Part shown: in pieces, positions 27,291-36,187 of the stretch | Layout: every line of letters begins with the position of its first letter | Position numbering within the stretch: the first letter of the stretch is position 1 | Notes under the pieces: generated by a model | Databases searched by the model: none | Told to the model about the DNA's origin: nothing | The model's input: only the letters and a program-made list of their open reading frames with translations | From: Streptomyces sp. NBC_00224 | GTDB lineage: Bacteria > Actinomycetota > Actinomycetes > Streptomycetales > Streptomycetaceae | Reading direction: 5' to 3' | DNA length: 64,000 nucleotides | Assembly: GCF_041435195.1 (NCBI RefSeq) | Contig: NZ_CP108106.1 | Span: forward strand, 124,001-188,000 | Position numbers and translations under genes: made by a program

Positions 27291-28171
27291 ACCTGCTCCC
27301 CGTCGTGGTGAGCGGCGGTACGGTCGGCGCCGGCCTCGCGCTCCTGGTCCGCGAACTCCTCACACCCCAGCCCGCGCTGGGACCAGCCCTTGAACGCAGT
27401 GCCCCGGCGGACCTGACGGCGCCGGAGCCGCAGTGGGACCGCGAGGAGAGATGGGGCCGGTGGCTGCTGGCCCGCCTGCAGCGGCTGCCGGGCGTGCGGG
27501 TCCCCGCCACCGACCTGGCCCTGCTCGGGCAGGGGCCGGGCCAGTTCATGCTCAAGAAGACCGCACTCGCCGGCTTCGGCCTGCTCGGCCCGGCGATCGC
27601 GACGATTCCTTGGATCATCGCGGGCGTGGGCCTGCCGTTCTATGTCCCCGCAGGTGCCGGACTCCTCGCCGCGGCCCTGCTGTTCCTGATCCCCGATCTC
27701 GCCGTACGCGACCAGGCCAAGCGGGCGCGCGAGGAGTTCGCCCACGCTCTGTCCGCCTACCTGGACCTGGTCGCGCTCAAGCGCGCCGCCGACGCCGGCC
27801 CCGCACAAGCCCTGGAGAAAGCCGCCACAGTCGGCGAAGGCTGGCCTTTCCTGTACCTGCAGGGCGCGCTGCGCCGGGCCCGGCTGGAGAAGATCCCGCC
27901 CTATCAAGCACTCACAGAGTTGTCCGCCCAGTACCGCCTGCCCGTCCTGGACGACATAGCCGACATCATGCGCGGCAGCGCCACCGACGGCGCCGCCGTC
28001 TACAAGGCACTGCGGGCCCGCAGCGCCGCCCTCAACGCCGAACTCCTGGCCGCACAGGCCGCCGAGGCGAACACGGCCAGCGAGAAGATGACCGCGCCGG
28101 GCGCCCTGCTCGCCGTCCTGGTGATGCTGCTGATGGCGTTCCCCGCGGTGATCCGCATGCTCGCCCTCTGA
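27287..28171 (+). CDS. tadC: Tad inner-membrane platform protein, TadC-like
   Basis: A 294-aa second F-domain platform protein, starting with GTG that overlaps the tadB stop (GTGA). Two central transmembrane helices (residues about 100-140) precede the F domain (SAYLDLVALKRAADAGPAQALEKA; DIADIMRGSATDGAAVYKAL), and a last helix ends the protein (PGALLAVLVMLLMAFPAVIRML). It is the expected TadB partner. Confidence 0.88.
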   Translation: MNLLPVVVSGGTVGAGLALLVRELLTPQPALGPALERSAPADLTAPEPQWDREERWGRWLLARLQRLPGVRVPATDLALLGQGPGQFMLKKTALAGFGLLGPAIATIPWIIAGVGLPFYVPAGAGLLAAALLFLIPDLAVRDQAKRAREEFAHALSAYLDLVALKRAADAGPAQALEKAATVGEGWPFLYLQGALRRARLEKIPPYQALTELSAQYRLPVLDDIADIMRGSATDGAAVYKALRARSAALNAELLAAQAAEANTASEKMTAPGALLAVLVMLLMAFPAVIRMLAL

Positions 28172-28210
28172 CCACTCCAGCTCGTTCAACGCTCCAAAGA
28201 GGTGGGAACC

Positions 28211-28426
28211 ATGACGCACATCGCAGCCCGCACCCGCCGTGCTGTGCTCCAGCTGACCACGCACGTGCGGGACGGCGTTCGCGAGGGTGGCGGCTGGCCG
28301 GACCGGGGCGACATCTCCATCACGACCGTCATCATCTGGCTGGCCGCTGTCACCGGCGCCGTCCTGGTCGCCGGGACCATCGCCGTCGTGATCGCCAAGT
28401 ACAACGGCAGCCTCGGCGGCCTGTGA
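28211..28426 (+). CDS. Small Flp-pilin-like membrane protein
   Basis: A 71-aa protein with one hydrophobic helix (ITTVIIWLAAVTGAVLVAGT) preceded by a charged leader ending DRGD. The same DRGD-S prelude occurs in the next TadE-like protein. Size and place between tadC and tadE are those of the major Flp pilin. A prepilin cleavage just after the Gly of RGD is plausible but not proven, and the usual glutamate five residues after cleavage is not seen. ATG at 28211 is preferred, with GAGGTGGG upstream; a GTG at 28202 is the alternative. No prepilin peptidase gene is in this window. Confidence 0.65.
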   Translation: MTHIAARTRRAVLQLTTHVRDGVREGGGWPDRGDISITTVIIWLAAVTGAVLVAGTIAVVIAKYNGSLGGL

Positions 28427-28848
28427 TGAAACACCCCACGCGGCTGACAAAAGGGTGGCAGGGACGACGTTGGCGCAACGACCGCGGCGATACCAGCATC
28501 CAGATGTCGATCATCTTCCCGTTCGTCCTGCTCGCCACGCTCGCCGTCATCCAGGCTTCCCTGTGGTTCTACGCCCGCCAGATCGCGTTGACCGCGGCCC
28601 GTGAGGGCCTCACCGCCGCCCGCGCCTACCAATCGCCCCCCGCCGATGGAGCGGCCCGGGCGCGTGGCGTGCTGGGGCGCAGCGCCGGGGACAGCCTGCG
28701 CGGCTACAGCGTCGTCGCCACCAGCAACGGGCAGCGGGTGCGGGTGCGGGTATCGGGCACGGCCCTGTCGATCCTGCCTGGTCTGCCGGGTCTCCGGGTG
28801 ACGCAGTCGGCGTCCGGGCCCCTGGAACGCTGGGTGGCGAGACCGTGA
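28426..28848 (+). CDS. tadE: TadE-like pseudopilin
   Basis: A 140-aa TadE-family minor pilin. A basic leader ending NDRGDTS precedes the hydrophobic N-terminal helix (IQMSIIFPFVLLATLAVIQA), followed by a Tyr-containing helix (WFYARQIALTAAREGLTAAR) typical of the family. The start overlaps the previous stop as TGATG and its own stop overlaps the next gene. Confidence 0.82.
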   Translation: MKHPTRLTKGWQGRRWRNDRGDTSIQMSIIFPFVLLATLAVIQASLWFYARQIALTAAREGLTAARAYQSPPADGAARARGVLGRSAGDSLRGYSVVATSNGQRVRVRVSGTALSILPGLPGLRVTQSASGPLERWVARP

Positions 28849-29363
28849 AACAAGGTCTATGCGCGGCCCGTTGGGCCCGCCAAGGACACGGCGATGAGGG
28901 CAGCGCAGCGATCGAGGCGGCCATCATCCTCCCGGTACTGATCATGTTCTTGTGTCTGGCTGTCGCGGGCGGCCGGATCGTCACCTCCGGCGCGAAGCTC
29001 GACGCGGCAGCCCAGGACGCGGCGCGCGAAGCCTCGATCCACCGCACAGCGGCAGCGGCCCAGAGCGCCGCGCGGTCAGCGGCTGATGAGTCCTTGCAGG
29101 ACCAGGGCATCGCGTGCGCATCGACCAGCGTCAGCATCGACACCGGCGGTCTGCGCGTGCCGGTCGGTCAGGTCGGCACCGTCACGGTCACCGTGACCTG
29201 CACGGTCCCCCTGGCCGAACTCCTGCTGCCGGGCCTGCCAGGAGCCAAAACGCTCACTTCGACGGCGACTTCGGTGGTGGACCAGTACCGGCAAAGAGCT
29301 CTTGGGTTCGCGAATTCTGAAGTGCCGTGGAGTACGAACCGAAGTGCGGGTGCTGAGCGGTGA
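28845..29363 (+). CDS. TadE/TadG-like pilus protein with altered C terminus
   Basis: A 172-aa pilus protein. GDEGSAAIEAAIILPVLIMFL is the canonical TadE start, including the conserved glutamate, and a two-cysteine beta domain follows (IACAS, VTCTV). Homologous proteins usually end soon after the VVDQYR-type motif. Here about 22 extra residues follow (ALGFANSEVPWSTNRSAGAER), reaching into the region where two foreign minus-strand genes begin. The tail probably comes from the inserted DNA, so the natural C terminus is at about 29293. Confidence 0.8.
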   Translation: MKQGLCAARWARQGHGDEGSAAIEAAIILPVLIMFLCLAVAGGRIVTSGAKLDAAAQDAAREASIHRTAAAAQSAARSAADESLQDQGIACASTSVSIDTGGLRVPVGQVGTVTVTVTCTVPLAELLLPGLPGAKTLTSTATSVVDQYRQRALGFANSEVPWSTNRSAGAER

Positions 29364-29383
29364 GCGCGCGAGGGTACTTGGGT

Positions 29384-29719
29384 TCACGCTCCGCGCGTCG
29401 AGCGTGCTCGAGCTCTTGCCTGGCAGGCGGACCGTGCGGTGAGCCAGACGGTCTCAAACTCTCCGACGGTGAGTTCCTGCGGATCGTGGGGCTCCCACTC
29501 ATGGACGGGAACCTCCGCCGTGACACCGAAGGTCGCCTCGTAATCTGCAAGGGTTCCGGCCTGTTGGGCGGCTTCCCACTCGGTCAACGAGGCAGCGGCG
29601 ATGGGCTTTTCGAGCGGTCCTTGGAGTTCAACCTGACGGGTGACCCAGCCGTCGGCGTCGACCTCAATGTAGAACCAGGTGTCTTCTTCAGCCCAGTGGC
29701 TGCGAAACCAGCGCGTCAT
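29384..29719 (-). CDS. Small acidic protein, probably DUF6881
   Basis: A 111-aa soluble acidic protein. Conserved-looking elements are WFYIEVDADGWVTRQVEL near the N terminus and ELTVGEFETVWLTAR near the C terminus, the arrangement of DUF6881-type proteins. No catalytic motif is evident. It lies inverted inside the Tad operon next to a DUF4262 gene, suggesting that the pair was inserted as one unit. Confidence 0.65.
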   Translation of the reverse strand: MTRWFRSHWAEEDTWFYIEVDADGWVTRQVELQGPLEKPIAAASLTEWEAAQQAGTLADYEATFGVTAEVPVHEWEPHDPQELTVGEFETVWLTARSACQARARARSTRGA

Positions 29720-29755
29720 GACGTCATTGTCCGTGATGGCGCCTCGGTTGCCTCT

Positions 29756-30289
29756 TCACAGATCCTGCGTCCAGACCCCGACGGGGTGTTCGTCGGGACG
29801 CAGCGACAATTGGGGTTGGCAGTCCAGGAGGTCTTCTCCTCCAGGCTGCCAGGGGAAGGCTCCGTCACGGTTGGGCCAGACGGCTTGGAGGAACGGGAAC
29901 GGCGGCTTGCGGTAGTAGCCGATTGCGGTACCGAAGAACGCCTTGTACCAGCGGTAGTCGACGCCCTTGAGGACGACCCGGACATTCGCGATGTCGTACA
30001 GCTCCTGGTCAGCTTCCCAACGTTGTCCCTCGACAGCCCGTCGGGCGAGGTCGTTGAGGAGTGTCTGCATCCGCGAGATGTCCAGGCCGAACATCGCCAG
30101 CTCGGGTATCCGGTGCTGGTGCCACAGGCCGATGGTGTACGCCCAGCCGGGTCCCTGGTCGTCGGCGGGGACCATCGTGACCTGCCACCCATGCTGATGA
30201 ATGATCTCGGCGGTCGACTGACTGCCGGGGTCACGTTCCTTGATGTCCTGGCAGACGATGCAGTGGCAGGCGGCGCGACCGATGGACAT
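29756..30289 (-). CDS. DUF4262 protein
   Basis: A 177-aa protein containing a DUF4262 domain: IIHQHGWQVTMVPADDQG followed by GWAYTIGLWHQHRIPELAMFGLD, then QTLLNDLARRAVEGQRW. An N-terminal CHCIVCQD could be a metal site. The function of the family is unknown. The ATG at 30289 is used; an upstream TTG at 30349 with a GAAGG sequence would add 20 residues. It is inverted relative to the Tad genes and splits the TadE- and TadG-like genes. Confidence 0.75.
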   Translation of the reverse strand: MSIGRAACHCIVCQDIKERDPGSQSTAEIIHQHGWQVTMVPADDQGPGWAYTIGLWHQHRIPELAMFGLDISRMQTLLNDLARRAVEGQRWEADQELYDIANVRVVLKGVDYRWYKAFFGTAIGYYRKPPFPFLQAVWPNRDGAFPWQPGGEDLLDCQPQLSLRPDEHPVGVWTQDL

Positions 30290-30465
30290 ACCCGGGAGGT
30301 TACGGGAGCAGCGCGGCTTCGCGTCCAGCGGGAGTGGCCGGGCAGACAAGGATGCCCTTCCCCACCGGCGGGGCCATGGGCTCTCGCCGTCGTCGATGTG
30401 TCACCCGCTCCGGCAGCAGCGGTCGTTGCCCATCCGGCCTCTCTTGCGCGACGGGGTGAGTGAGG

Positions 30466-30921
30466 ATGTCTCGTTTGAGGCGTGTACGCCGAGCCCGGCG
30501 GGACGACCGGGGAGGGGTCACCGTGTTCGTCGCCGTGTGCGTCATCGCGCTGATCGGCATCATCGGCGTCGCTGTCGACGGCGGCAGCACGATGCGTGCC
30601 ATCGAGCGCGCGGACTACCTCGCAGGCGAGGCCGCCCGGGCGGGCGGGCAAGCCCTGAGCCCTGCCGATGCGATCAGCGGCAGAGCCATCGTCGTGGATC
30701 CGCAGGCTGCGGTCGCGGCAGCCCAGGCGTACCTGCGCTCCGCCGGTGCCACTGGGACGGTCAGCCTGTCCAGCGATGGCAAGTCGCTCACGGTCACGAT
30801 CACCGCCTCCTGCCCCACGAAATTCCTCACCGTGGTGGGCATCGGCTCTCTGCCGGTGGCCGGCCATGCAACGGCCACCCTCCTGCATGGCGTCGAAGCC
30901 CCAGAGGGGCAAGGAGAATGA
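30466..30921 (+). CDS. TadG-like pilus assembly protein
   Basis: A 151-aa protein with the TadG/Flp-associated N terminus: DDRGGVTVFVAVCVIALIGIIGVAVDGG followed by RAIERADYLAGEAARAGGQAL, a hydrophobic helix and an amphipathic segment typical of pilus-associated proteins in Tad loci. A beta-rich C-terminal part has one cysteine. It continues the Tad operon after the two inverted genes and overlaps the LysM-BTAD gene start. Confidence 0.8.
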   Translation: MSRLRRVRRARRDDRGGVTVFVAVCVIALIGIIGVAVDGGSTMRAIERADYLAGEAARAGGQALSPADAISGRAIVVDPQAAVAAAQAYLRSAGATGTVSLSSDGKSLTVTITASCPTKFLTVVGIGSLPVAGHATATLLHGVEAPEGQGE

Positions 30922-33900
30922 TGCGCACCACCAGCTCCCTGCACGCCGCATCCCCGGGCCGCACGCTGGCGCGGGCCCTCACGGCCGTGCTGGGTCTGCT
31001 GGCCCTGGTGGTCACGGTGATCGGGCTGCCGATCCTCCTGGCGTGGGCCACCCCGGCCATCTGGGCTGCCACCCACGACGACGTCGTACACCTGCTGGAC
31101 CGACAGGACACCGGCGCAGTGTTCCTTCTGCTGCTCGTCACGGCCGGCTGGGCCGCGTGGGGGCAGTTCACGTTCTGCACCCTGCGGGAACTCATCGCGC
31201 AGGTGCGGGGCCGTGCCTGGCATGTCCCGCGTGGAATGGGCGCCTCTCAGCGCGCCGCAGCCCTGCTGGTCGGCAGCATCGTGGTGCTCCTGCCCACCAG
31301 CTCCGCCCTCGCCTCCACCGCACCCACCGGGCAGAGCACCACGGCGGCCCGCCTGCCCGGGCAGACCCTGCCACCGCAGGCCACCCAGACCGAACACGGC
31401 ACGCCGCCCGCAGCGGCAGCCGGAACGACGTACACCGTGCGGCAGGCGCGGCCCGCCCAGAGCCTGTGGGGCATCGCCGAGCAGCAGTTGGGCGACGGTG
31501 AGCGGTGGCGGGAGATCGCCGAGCTCAATGAGGGCCGCACTATGGCCGACGGCACCCCATTCCGGACGAACGGCTTCCTCCAGCCCGGCTGGCAGCTCCG
31601 AATGCCCGGGACCAGCGCCGAGGAAGGCACCCGTACGCACCGAGGGGATAGCACCCCTGCTCATGTCCAGGGCGAGCGCGCCGTCACGGTCCACCCGGGC
31701 GACTCCCTGTCGAAGATCGCGGCGGAGGAACGCGGCGACGGGAACCAGTGGCCCCGCCTCTTCGAGTCCAGCCGGGGCACACCACAGCCCGGCGGCCTCC
31801 CCACGATCACCAACCCGGACATCATCTACCCGGGGCAGCAGGTGACCGTGCCCAGCGCCCCACGCGCCCAGCCTTCCCAGCACCATGACCGGGACGCGGA
31901 CACCGGCAGTCGACAGGCCGCTCCCCCAGCCACCCAGAAACCCGAGGGTGCGCAGAAGCCGGGCCAGAGCCCAGGCGACGGGGCCGGCCGCGCGCCGAGC
32001 CAGACCAACATGCCTGCTCCCCACGCCTCGAACGCCAGCCCGCCGTCCCCTCGCCCGGCGCAGCCCGGGCAAGAGCAGGCATCGCCGCCCACCAACACCT
32101 CCACCGCGCCCCGGGCCAGTACAACGCCCCCGACCGCTACGCCGCTGCCCCCAGGTCAATCGTCCAGCACCCCTACATCCCCGCCCGCCGCTCCCGGCCA
32201 GGGCACCCCGGCGACGGCTTCCGCCGGCAACCCGCTGAACCAACGCACCGTGCTCGGCGCCGGCGCACTGCTCGCGGCTGCTGTCACCGGCGCGCTCGGC
32301 CTGCGCCGCACCCTGCAGCGCCGGCGCCGTAAACCTGGCGAGACGATCGCCATCACCCCTCAGACATCCACTGCCGAGGCCCAGTTGTCGGCAGCCGCCG
32401 ACACCGACGGCGCACCCCGTCTGGATACGGCCCTGCGCACCCTCGCCCACCACCTGGCCCAGCAGCACGACGACACCGCCCCGCTGCCAGTGCTGCGAGC
32501 CGCCCGGATCGGGACCCGGACCATCGCAGTACTGCCCGAGGACCACGATCAGGAACCGGTCGCGCCCTTCACCGCCGGGCAGGACAGCTGGTGGGTCCTG
32601 CCCGCTGACGCCCCCCTCCTGGACGAGGAAGCCGCCCAGGACATACCACCGCCCTATCCCGCACTGGTCACCATCGGCAGCGCCACCGCGGGCGACCTGC
32701 TGCTTCTCAACCTCACACAGTTACCCGCCCTGCTGCTGGACGGCGCCCCGCTCCACATCACCGAGGTCTGTACCTCCGTCGCCCTCGAACTAGCCATGAG
32801 TCCCTGGGCCGCCGACGCCGAGATCGTCACCGTCGGGTTCGGCGACGAGCTACCGCAGCTGCTGCCCACCGCACGGATCACCCACCTGCGCCAAGCCACC
32901 CATGCGCTGCGCGACTTGAGCGAATGGCTGCTGGAAACACACCAACTGCCGGACACAGCACATCATCCCTATGTGCTGCTGTGCGCATCTGCGCTGGACC
33001 CGGACACCTCTTGGCAGTTCGCCGACCTCCTCGACAGAGCCAGCTCCCTCCCCGTCACACTGATCGCCCCGGCGAACACGGCCTCCGGCCACTTCCCCCA
33101 GGCGGAAACGCTCAACGCCTCCCTCGACGAACCCCAACCCCTCGACTGCACCGGCACCACGATCACCGTGCAGCGCCTCGAACACACTGCCTACCAGCAG
33201 ATCGCCAACGCCCTGAGAGTGTCCGGACAGCCGCCCCACCCGGCCGAAGGAGCCTGGCAGGAGGTCCCGGACGAGCCCGGCGGACACCAGCAGACCGACC
33301 CGACACCCCCTCAGAAACCCGCTGTGCCCACAGCCGCCGCTCCCCCAAGTCCGCGCCCGACGGCGGCCACGGAGACGAACGGCGAGGTGTTCCCCGCTCT
33401 GCTCGCCGCCACCACCGATCCCTCCGGACTCCGCCTACCGGCCACCCCCGCCGCGCCGCCACGCGGTGCCGAAGCCGACCACGGTGCCGCAGCAGCAGAT
33501 GCCCGGGTCCCGGCATCCCTGGCGGCCGCGACTCCCCGCACCGGACCACAGGCCACGGAGAGCCACGCCCCCGTACCCTCCAGCACGGAGGACAATGCTC
33601 CGACGGTGGGCGACACACCGGACCTGCACACCCCCGAAATCCGAGTCCTGGGCCCCGTGGAGGTGGCGGGCGTGGACAGCGCCGGCCACGGCCCGAAGCT
33701 GAAGCAACTCGCCGCCCTGCTCTACTTCCGGCCCGGGCGCAGCGCGGAAGTCCTGTGCGCCGACATGGACCCCGCCCACCCGTGGTCCACGCGCACCCTC
33801 AACACACGGCTCCAGGGCCTGCGCAGCTGCCTGGGCAGCGACCCCTTGGGCACCCTCTACGTCCCCCGACGCAAGACCCGCGACGACCCCTACCAACTCG

Positions 33901-34358
33901 CCCCGACCGTGCGCTGCGACTGGAGCCACTTCCTACACCTCGCCCAACACGCCCTACCGCGCGGCCCGGCAGGCCTCACCGAACTCGAGACGGCACTCAC
34001 GCTGGTGCGGGGCACGCCGTTCGCCGGCCGGCCACTGCCGTGGGCCGAGCCCCTGCAACAGGAAATGCTCACCCGGATCATCGACATCACCCACACCGTG
34101 GCAGTCCACCGCACCGCCCCCGGCCCCCACCACGACCCAATCGCCGCACGCCACGCCATCATGACCGGCCTCAACGCCGACGAATCAGCCGAACTGCTCT
34201 ACCGGGACTGGATGCGTTTGGAGGCTGCCTGCCGGAACCGTACGGGACTCAATAGCGCCATCACCCGCCTGCAACAGGTCAACCAGACACTCGACTGCTC
34301 CCCAGAAACGAAAACAACCGAACTCATCAACGAACTCCTCAACGCCCGCAAGGCCTAA
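30921..34358 (+). CDS. Membrane LysM protein with C-terminal BTAD domain
   Basis: A 1145-aa protein. Two or three N-terminal transmembrane helices (residues about 15-130) are followed by a LysM-like repeat (YTVRQARPAQSLWGIAEQQL) and a second (VTVHPGDSLSKIAAEERG) with YPGQQVTVP. A Pro/Ala/Gln-rich linker (about 310-435) leads to another hydrophobic helix (GAGALLAAAVTGALGL). The C-terminal third ends in a bacterial transcriptional activator domain starting at EIRVLGPVEVAG and continuing through LALRGTPF-like sequence LVRGTPFAGRPLPWAE. It is usual as the last gene of Streptomyces Tad operons. The BTAD part would be cytoplasmic and could sense assembly state; no DNA-binding motif is obvious. Confidence 0.85.
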   Translation: MRTTSSLHAASPGRTLARALTAVLGLLALVVTVIGLPILLAWATPAIWAATHDDVVHLLDRQDTGAVFLLLLVTAGWAAWGQFTFCTLRELIAQVRGRAWHVPRGMGASQRAAALLVGSIVVLLPTSSALASTAPTGQSTTAARLPGQTLPPQATQTEHGTPPAAAAGTTYTVRQARPAQSLWGIAEQQLGDGERWREIAELNEGRTMADGTPFRTNGFLQPGWQLRMPGTSAEEGTRTHRGDSTPAHVQGERAVTVHPGDSLSKIAAEERGDGNQWPRLFESSRGTPQPGGLPTITNPDIIYPGQQVTVPSAPRAQPSQHHDRDADTGSRQAAPPATQKPEGAQKPGQSPGDGAGRAPSQTNMPAPHASNASPPSPRPAQPGQEQASPPTNTSTAPRASTTPPTATPLPPGQSSSTPTSPPAAPGQGTPATASAGNPLNQRTVLGAGALLAAAVTGALGLRRTLQRRRRKPGETIAITPQTSTAEAQLSAAADTDGAPRLDTALRTLAHHLAQQHDDTAPLPVLRAARIGTRTIAVLPEDHDQEPVAPFTAGQDSWWVLPADAPLLDEEAAQDIPPPYPALVTIGSATAGDLLLLNLTQLPALLLDGAPLHITEVCTSVALELAMSPWAADAEIVTVGFGDELPQLLPTARITHLRQATHALRDLSEWLLETHQLPDTAHHPYVLLCASALDPDTSWQFADLLDRASSLPVTLIAPANTASGHFPQAETLNASLDEPQPLDCTGTTITVQRLEHTAYQQIANALRVSGQPPHPAEGAWQEVPDEPGGHQQTDPTPPQKPAVPTAAAPPSPRPTAATETNGEVFPALLAATTDPSGLRLPATPAAPPRGAEADHGAAAADARVPASLAAATPRTGPQATESHAPVPSSTEDNAPTVGDTPDLHTPEIRVLGPVEVAGVDSAGHGPKLKQLAALLYFRPGRSAEVLCADMDPAHPWSTRTLNTRLQGLRSCLGSDPLGTLYVPRRKTRDDPYQLAPTVRCDWSHFLHLAQHALPRGPAGLTELETALTLVRGTPFAGRPLPWAEPLQQEMLTRIIDITHTVAVHRTAPGPHHDPIAARHAIMTGLNADESAELLYRDWMRLEAACRNRTGLNSAITRLQQVNQTLDCSPETKTTELINELLNARKA

Positions 34359-34787
34359 CTGATCGTTTCAGAATGAGGTGCGCAGGCGGCGGAGGCACAT
34401 GAGGCTGCAGGCGGGCAGCTTGCCGTCCAGCCAACTGCGCGCGCTGCCCTGGGTACCGAGTGTTCAGCCTCGTCGCCAGTTGCCGGCGACACGGGTGTTG
34501 TCGACGCCGGAGAGAAAGCAGAAGTAGTACTCGCCACCGCTGAGTTGGTACCGGGCCAGTGCGGACGGGATCGCCACCACGTTTCCGACCTTCCGGTCGA
34601 CGCCCCAGGTGACGTGGTGTGCAGCACCATCGCGGGCAACCCGAAGGACAAGGCAAAGCAGATCGACCTCGCGAACCAGCGGTTCACCTCCCCTACCCAT
34701 CCGAGCGGGTTCGGCAAAGCCAAGGCCACCAAGATCAACTAGGTTGTGCGTACACACCTGTGCCACACAACCTAACTTCACGCCGAG
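34359..34787. other. Degenerate spacer with possible gene scraps
   Basis: Short protein-like stretches occur on both strands: forward VDAPGDVVCSTIAGNPKDKA running to a stop at 34742, and reverse LSGGEYYFCFLSGVDNTRV. Neither has a start, a ribosome binding site or a recognised family. They are probably scraps of genes lost when the neighbouring phage-like region was acquired or decayed. Confidence 0.35.
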
Positions 34788-34815
34788 AGCCCGACAGCCC
34801 CTTGGCTGCCGGGCT
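34788..34815. terminator. Hairpin at the end of the reverse gene
   Basis: AGCCCG, one mismatch, CAGCC, 4-nt loop, GGCTG, one mismatch, CGGGCT. It is placed 15 bp past the stop of the 34830 gene and after the last forward scrap, so it could stop transcription from either side. Confidence 0.7.
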
Positions 34816-34829
34816 GCCATCCTCGGTGG

Positions 34830-35465
34830 CTACACAGGCCACACTGGCTGATCAACACGCGACCGCACGCCATGGTGGTCGAACTGCCAGTTCTGGCCGT
34901 TGGCATCGGTGAACGCTAGTACCGGCGGATAGTTCGCAATGTGGGTGGCCACGCCGGGGGTAAGAAAGAACGAGGACGACCGTCCGGGACCGATCACCGC
35001 AACGGGAGCCGTAACGCGCTGCGGGTTCCCGTCCTCGGTGCGCCCCGGGGTCATGTCCCAGACAGCGTCTGCCAGGTAGGGGCCGCACCGGACGTCGACA
35101 TCGCGAATCACCTCGTCGCTGTTGTTCTGCACAGAGACTTCCCAGCAACGGCTGTTCTCGATGCCCGGGTACAGCTCTTCCGGCCCTGCACGCATGACAG
35201 CCAGCATCGATACTCGCTGGGCCTGCATCTTTGCTCTTTCCTCCGCCAAGGCGACCAGCTCCCGTTCCTGGAGGCCGAGCACCTCTGACTGTCGCTGAAT
35301 GAATGCCCTTTGCTCGCCCATGAACTGAGACTGCTCGTCAATGAACGTCCGCTGCTCACCGATCTGTTGGCGCTGACTAGCGAGAGTCCAGATCGCCCCG
35401 ACCGCAGCAGCGCCAGCGAACGCCGCGCCGACCCAGGTGGGCGCATCGCCCCAACTGATCGTCAT
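34830..35465 (-). CDS. Membrane-anchored hypothetical protein with coiled coil
   Basis: A 211-aa protein with an N-terminal transmembrane helix (WVGAAFAGAAAVGAIWTLA), then a repetitive Gln/Glu-rich coiled coil (EQRTFIDEQSQFMGEQRAFI...) of about 55 residues, then a beta-rich C-terminal domain. No family is recognised. The ATG chosen has AAGG nine bases upstream; a GTG three codons earlier overlaps that site. Proteins of this layout occur near phage-like and mobile regions in Streptomyces. Function unknown. Confidence 0.7.
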   Translation of the reverse strand: MTISWGDAPTWVGAAFAGAAAVGAIWTLASQRQQIGEQRTFIDEQSQFMGEQRAFIQRQSEVLGLQERELVALAEERAKMQAQRVSMLAVMRAGPEELYPGIENSRCWEVSVQNNSDEVIRDVDVRCGPYLADAVWDMTPGRTEDGNPQRVTAPVAVIGPGRSSSFFLTPGVATHIANYPPVLAFTDANGQNWQFDHHGVRSRVDQPVWPV

Positions 35466-35555
35466 GCGGGTCACCTTACGGCCGGGCGCCGCTGAGCGCC
35501 GGGAGTCAGACGGATTACAGACGCCGACCGTGGAGCGATGCCCACTGGCTACGAC

Positions 35556-35714
35556 TCACTTCTGCTGCCACTCCCTACGGAGTCGGCGCACGGCTGTGAT
35601 GGCGCGAATGCCCTTTTCAGCAAGCACCGGCACTTGATCGAGAATGTAGCCAAGGACGAGCACGCAACCCCCCAGGGCTGCCACCGTCGCAGTAGCCCAA
35701 CCAACAGTCTCCAC
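35556..35714 (-). CDS. Small single-helix membrane protein
   Basis: A predicted 52-aa protein, VETVGWATATVAALGGCVLV and onward, with one transmembrane helix and a basic C terminus ending VRRLRREWQQK. The GTG start has AAAGG placed the same way as in the gene at 34830. The longer open frame upstream is Arg/Pro-rich and unlikely to be translated. The helix plus basic tail would suit a holin-like or membrane-modulating peptide, but that is speculation. Confidence 0.45.
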   Translation of the reverse strand: METVGWATATVAALGGCVLVLGYILDQVPVLAEKGIRAITAVRRLRREWQQK

Positions 35715-36187
35715 GGGCCGAGTCACCTTTCGAGCCTGGCGATCGGCACCGAGTGCGGGCAGCCTCGGCCCGACCACATTGTCTAGTGGTCGAAGCCGAG
35801 ACCGCCTGTCGCAGAGGCAACGTTGTACACGTCGGGTCTCGACCCGCACCCAACCACGGTGCGCGGCGCTCATATCCAGGCAAGGCCACAAGACAGGGAG
35901 CTAGCCCCTGGCCTCTGGTCCTGCCTGTGGCTCCACAGAAGGCCGGACGTACGCGACAGCGGCCCTTGGTATTCGTGAAGTGGAGCGTTCTAACAGCCTG
36001 GCAGCTGCCTCCGGGGTTGGGGCGCCACAACAGTTGCGCCGTTATCGTTTCGTTACCTAATCCGGGAGCGCCTCTGCCGCACCCGGAAACTGCCCCCTGA
36101 CACACGCCCGGTCGTCCACAGCTCGGCGGGGGCGCCAATCCCGTCAACGCCCGAGGCACGCCTCACCGTTGAAACCCGAACGCCAGG

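Noticed and set aside
34545-34742. 65-codon forward frame before the phage module
   Set aside because: No start site or family; only its last 45 residues look protein-like, and a reverse stretch in the same DNA looks equally so. Kept only as degenerate spacer.
35770-35860. tRNA-like stretch with a 7-nt loop (GTCGCAG, possible CGC anticodon) and GTCTAGTGGT resembling a D-arm
   Set aside because: The D-loop would be too long, no normal TTCRANY T-loop or 7-bp acceptor stem can be formed, and no CCA end is present.
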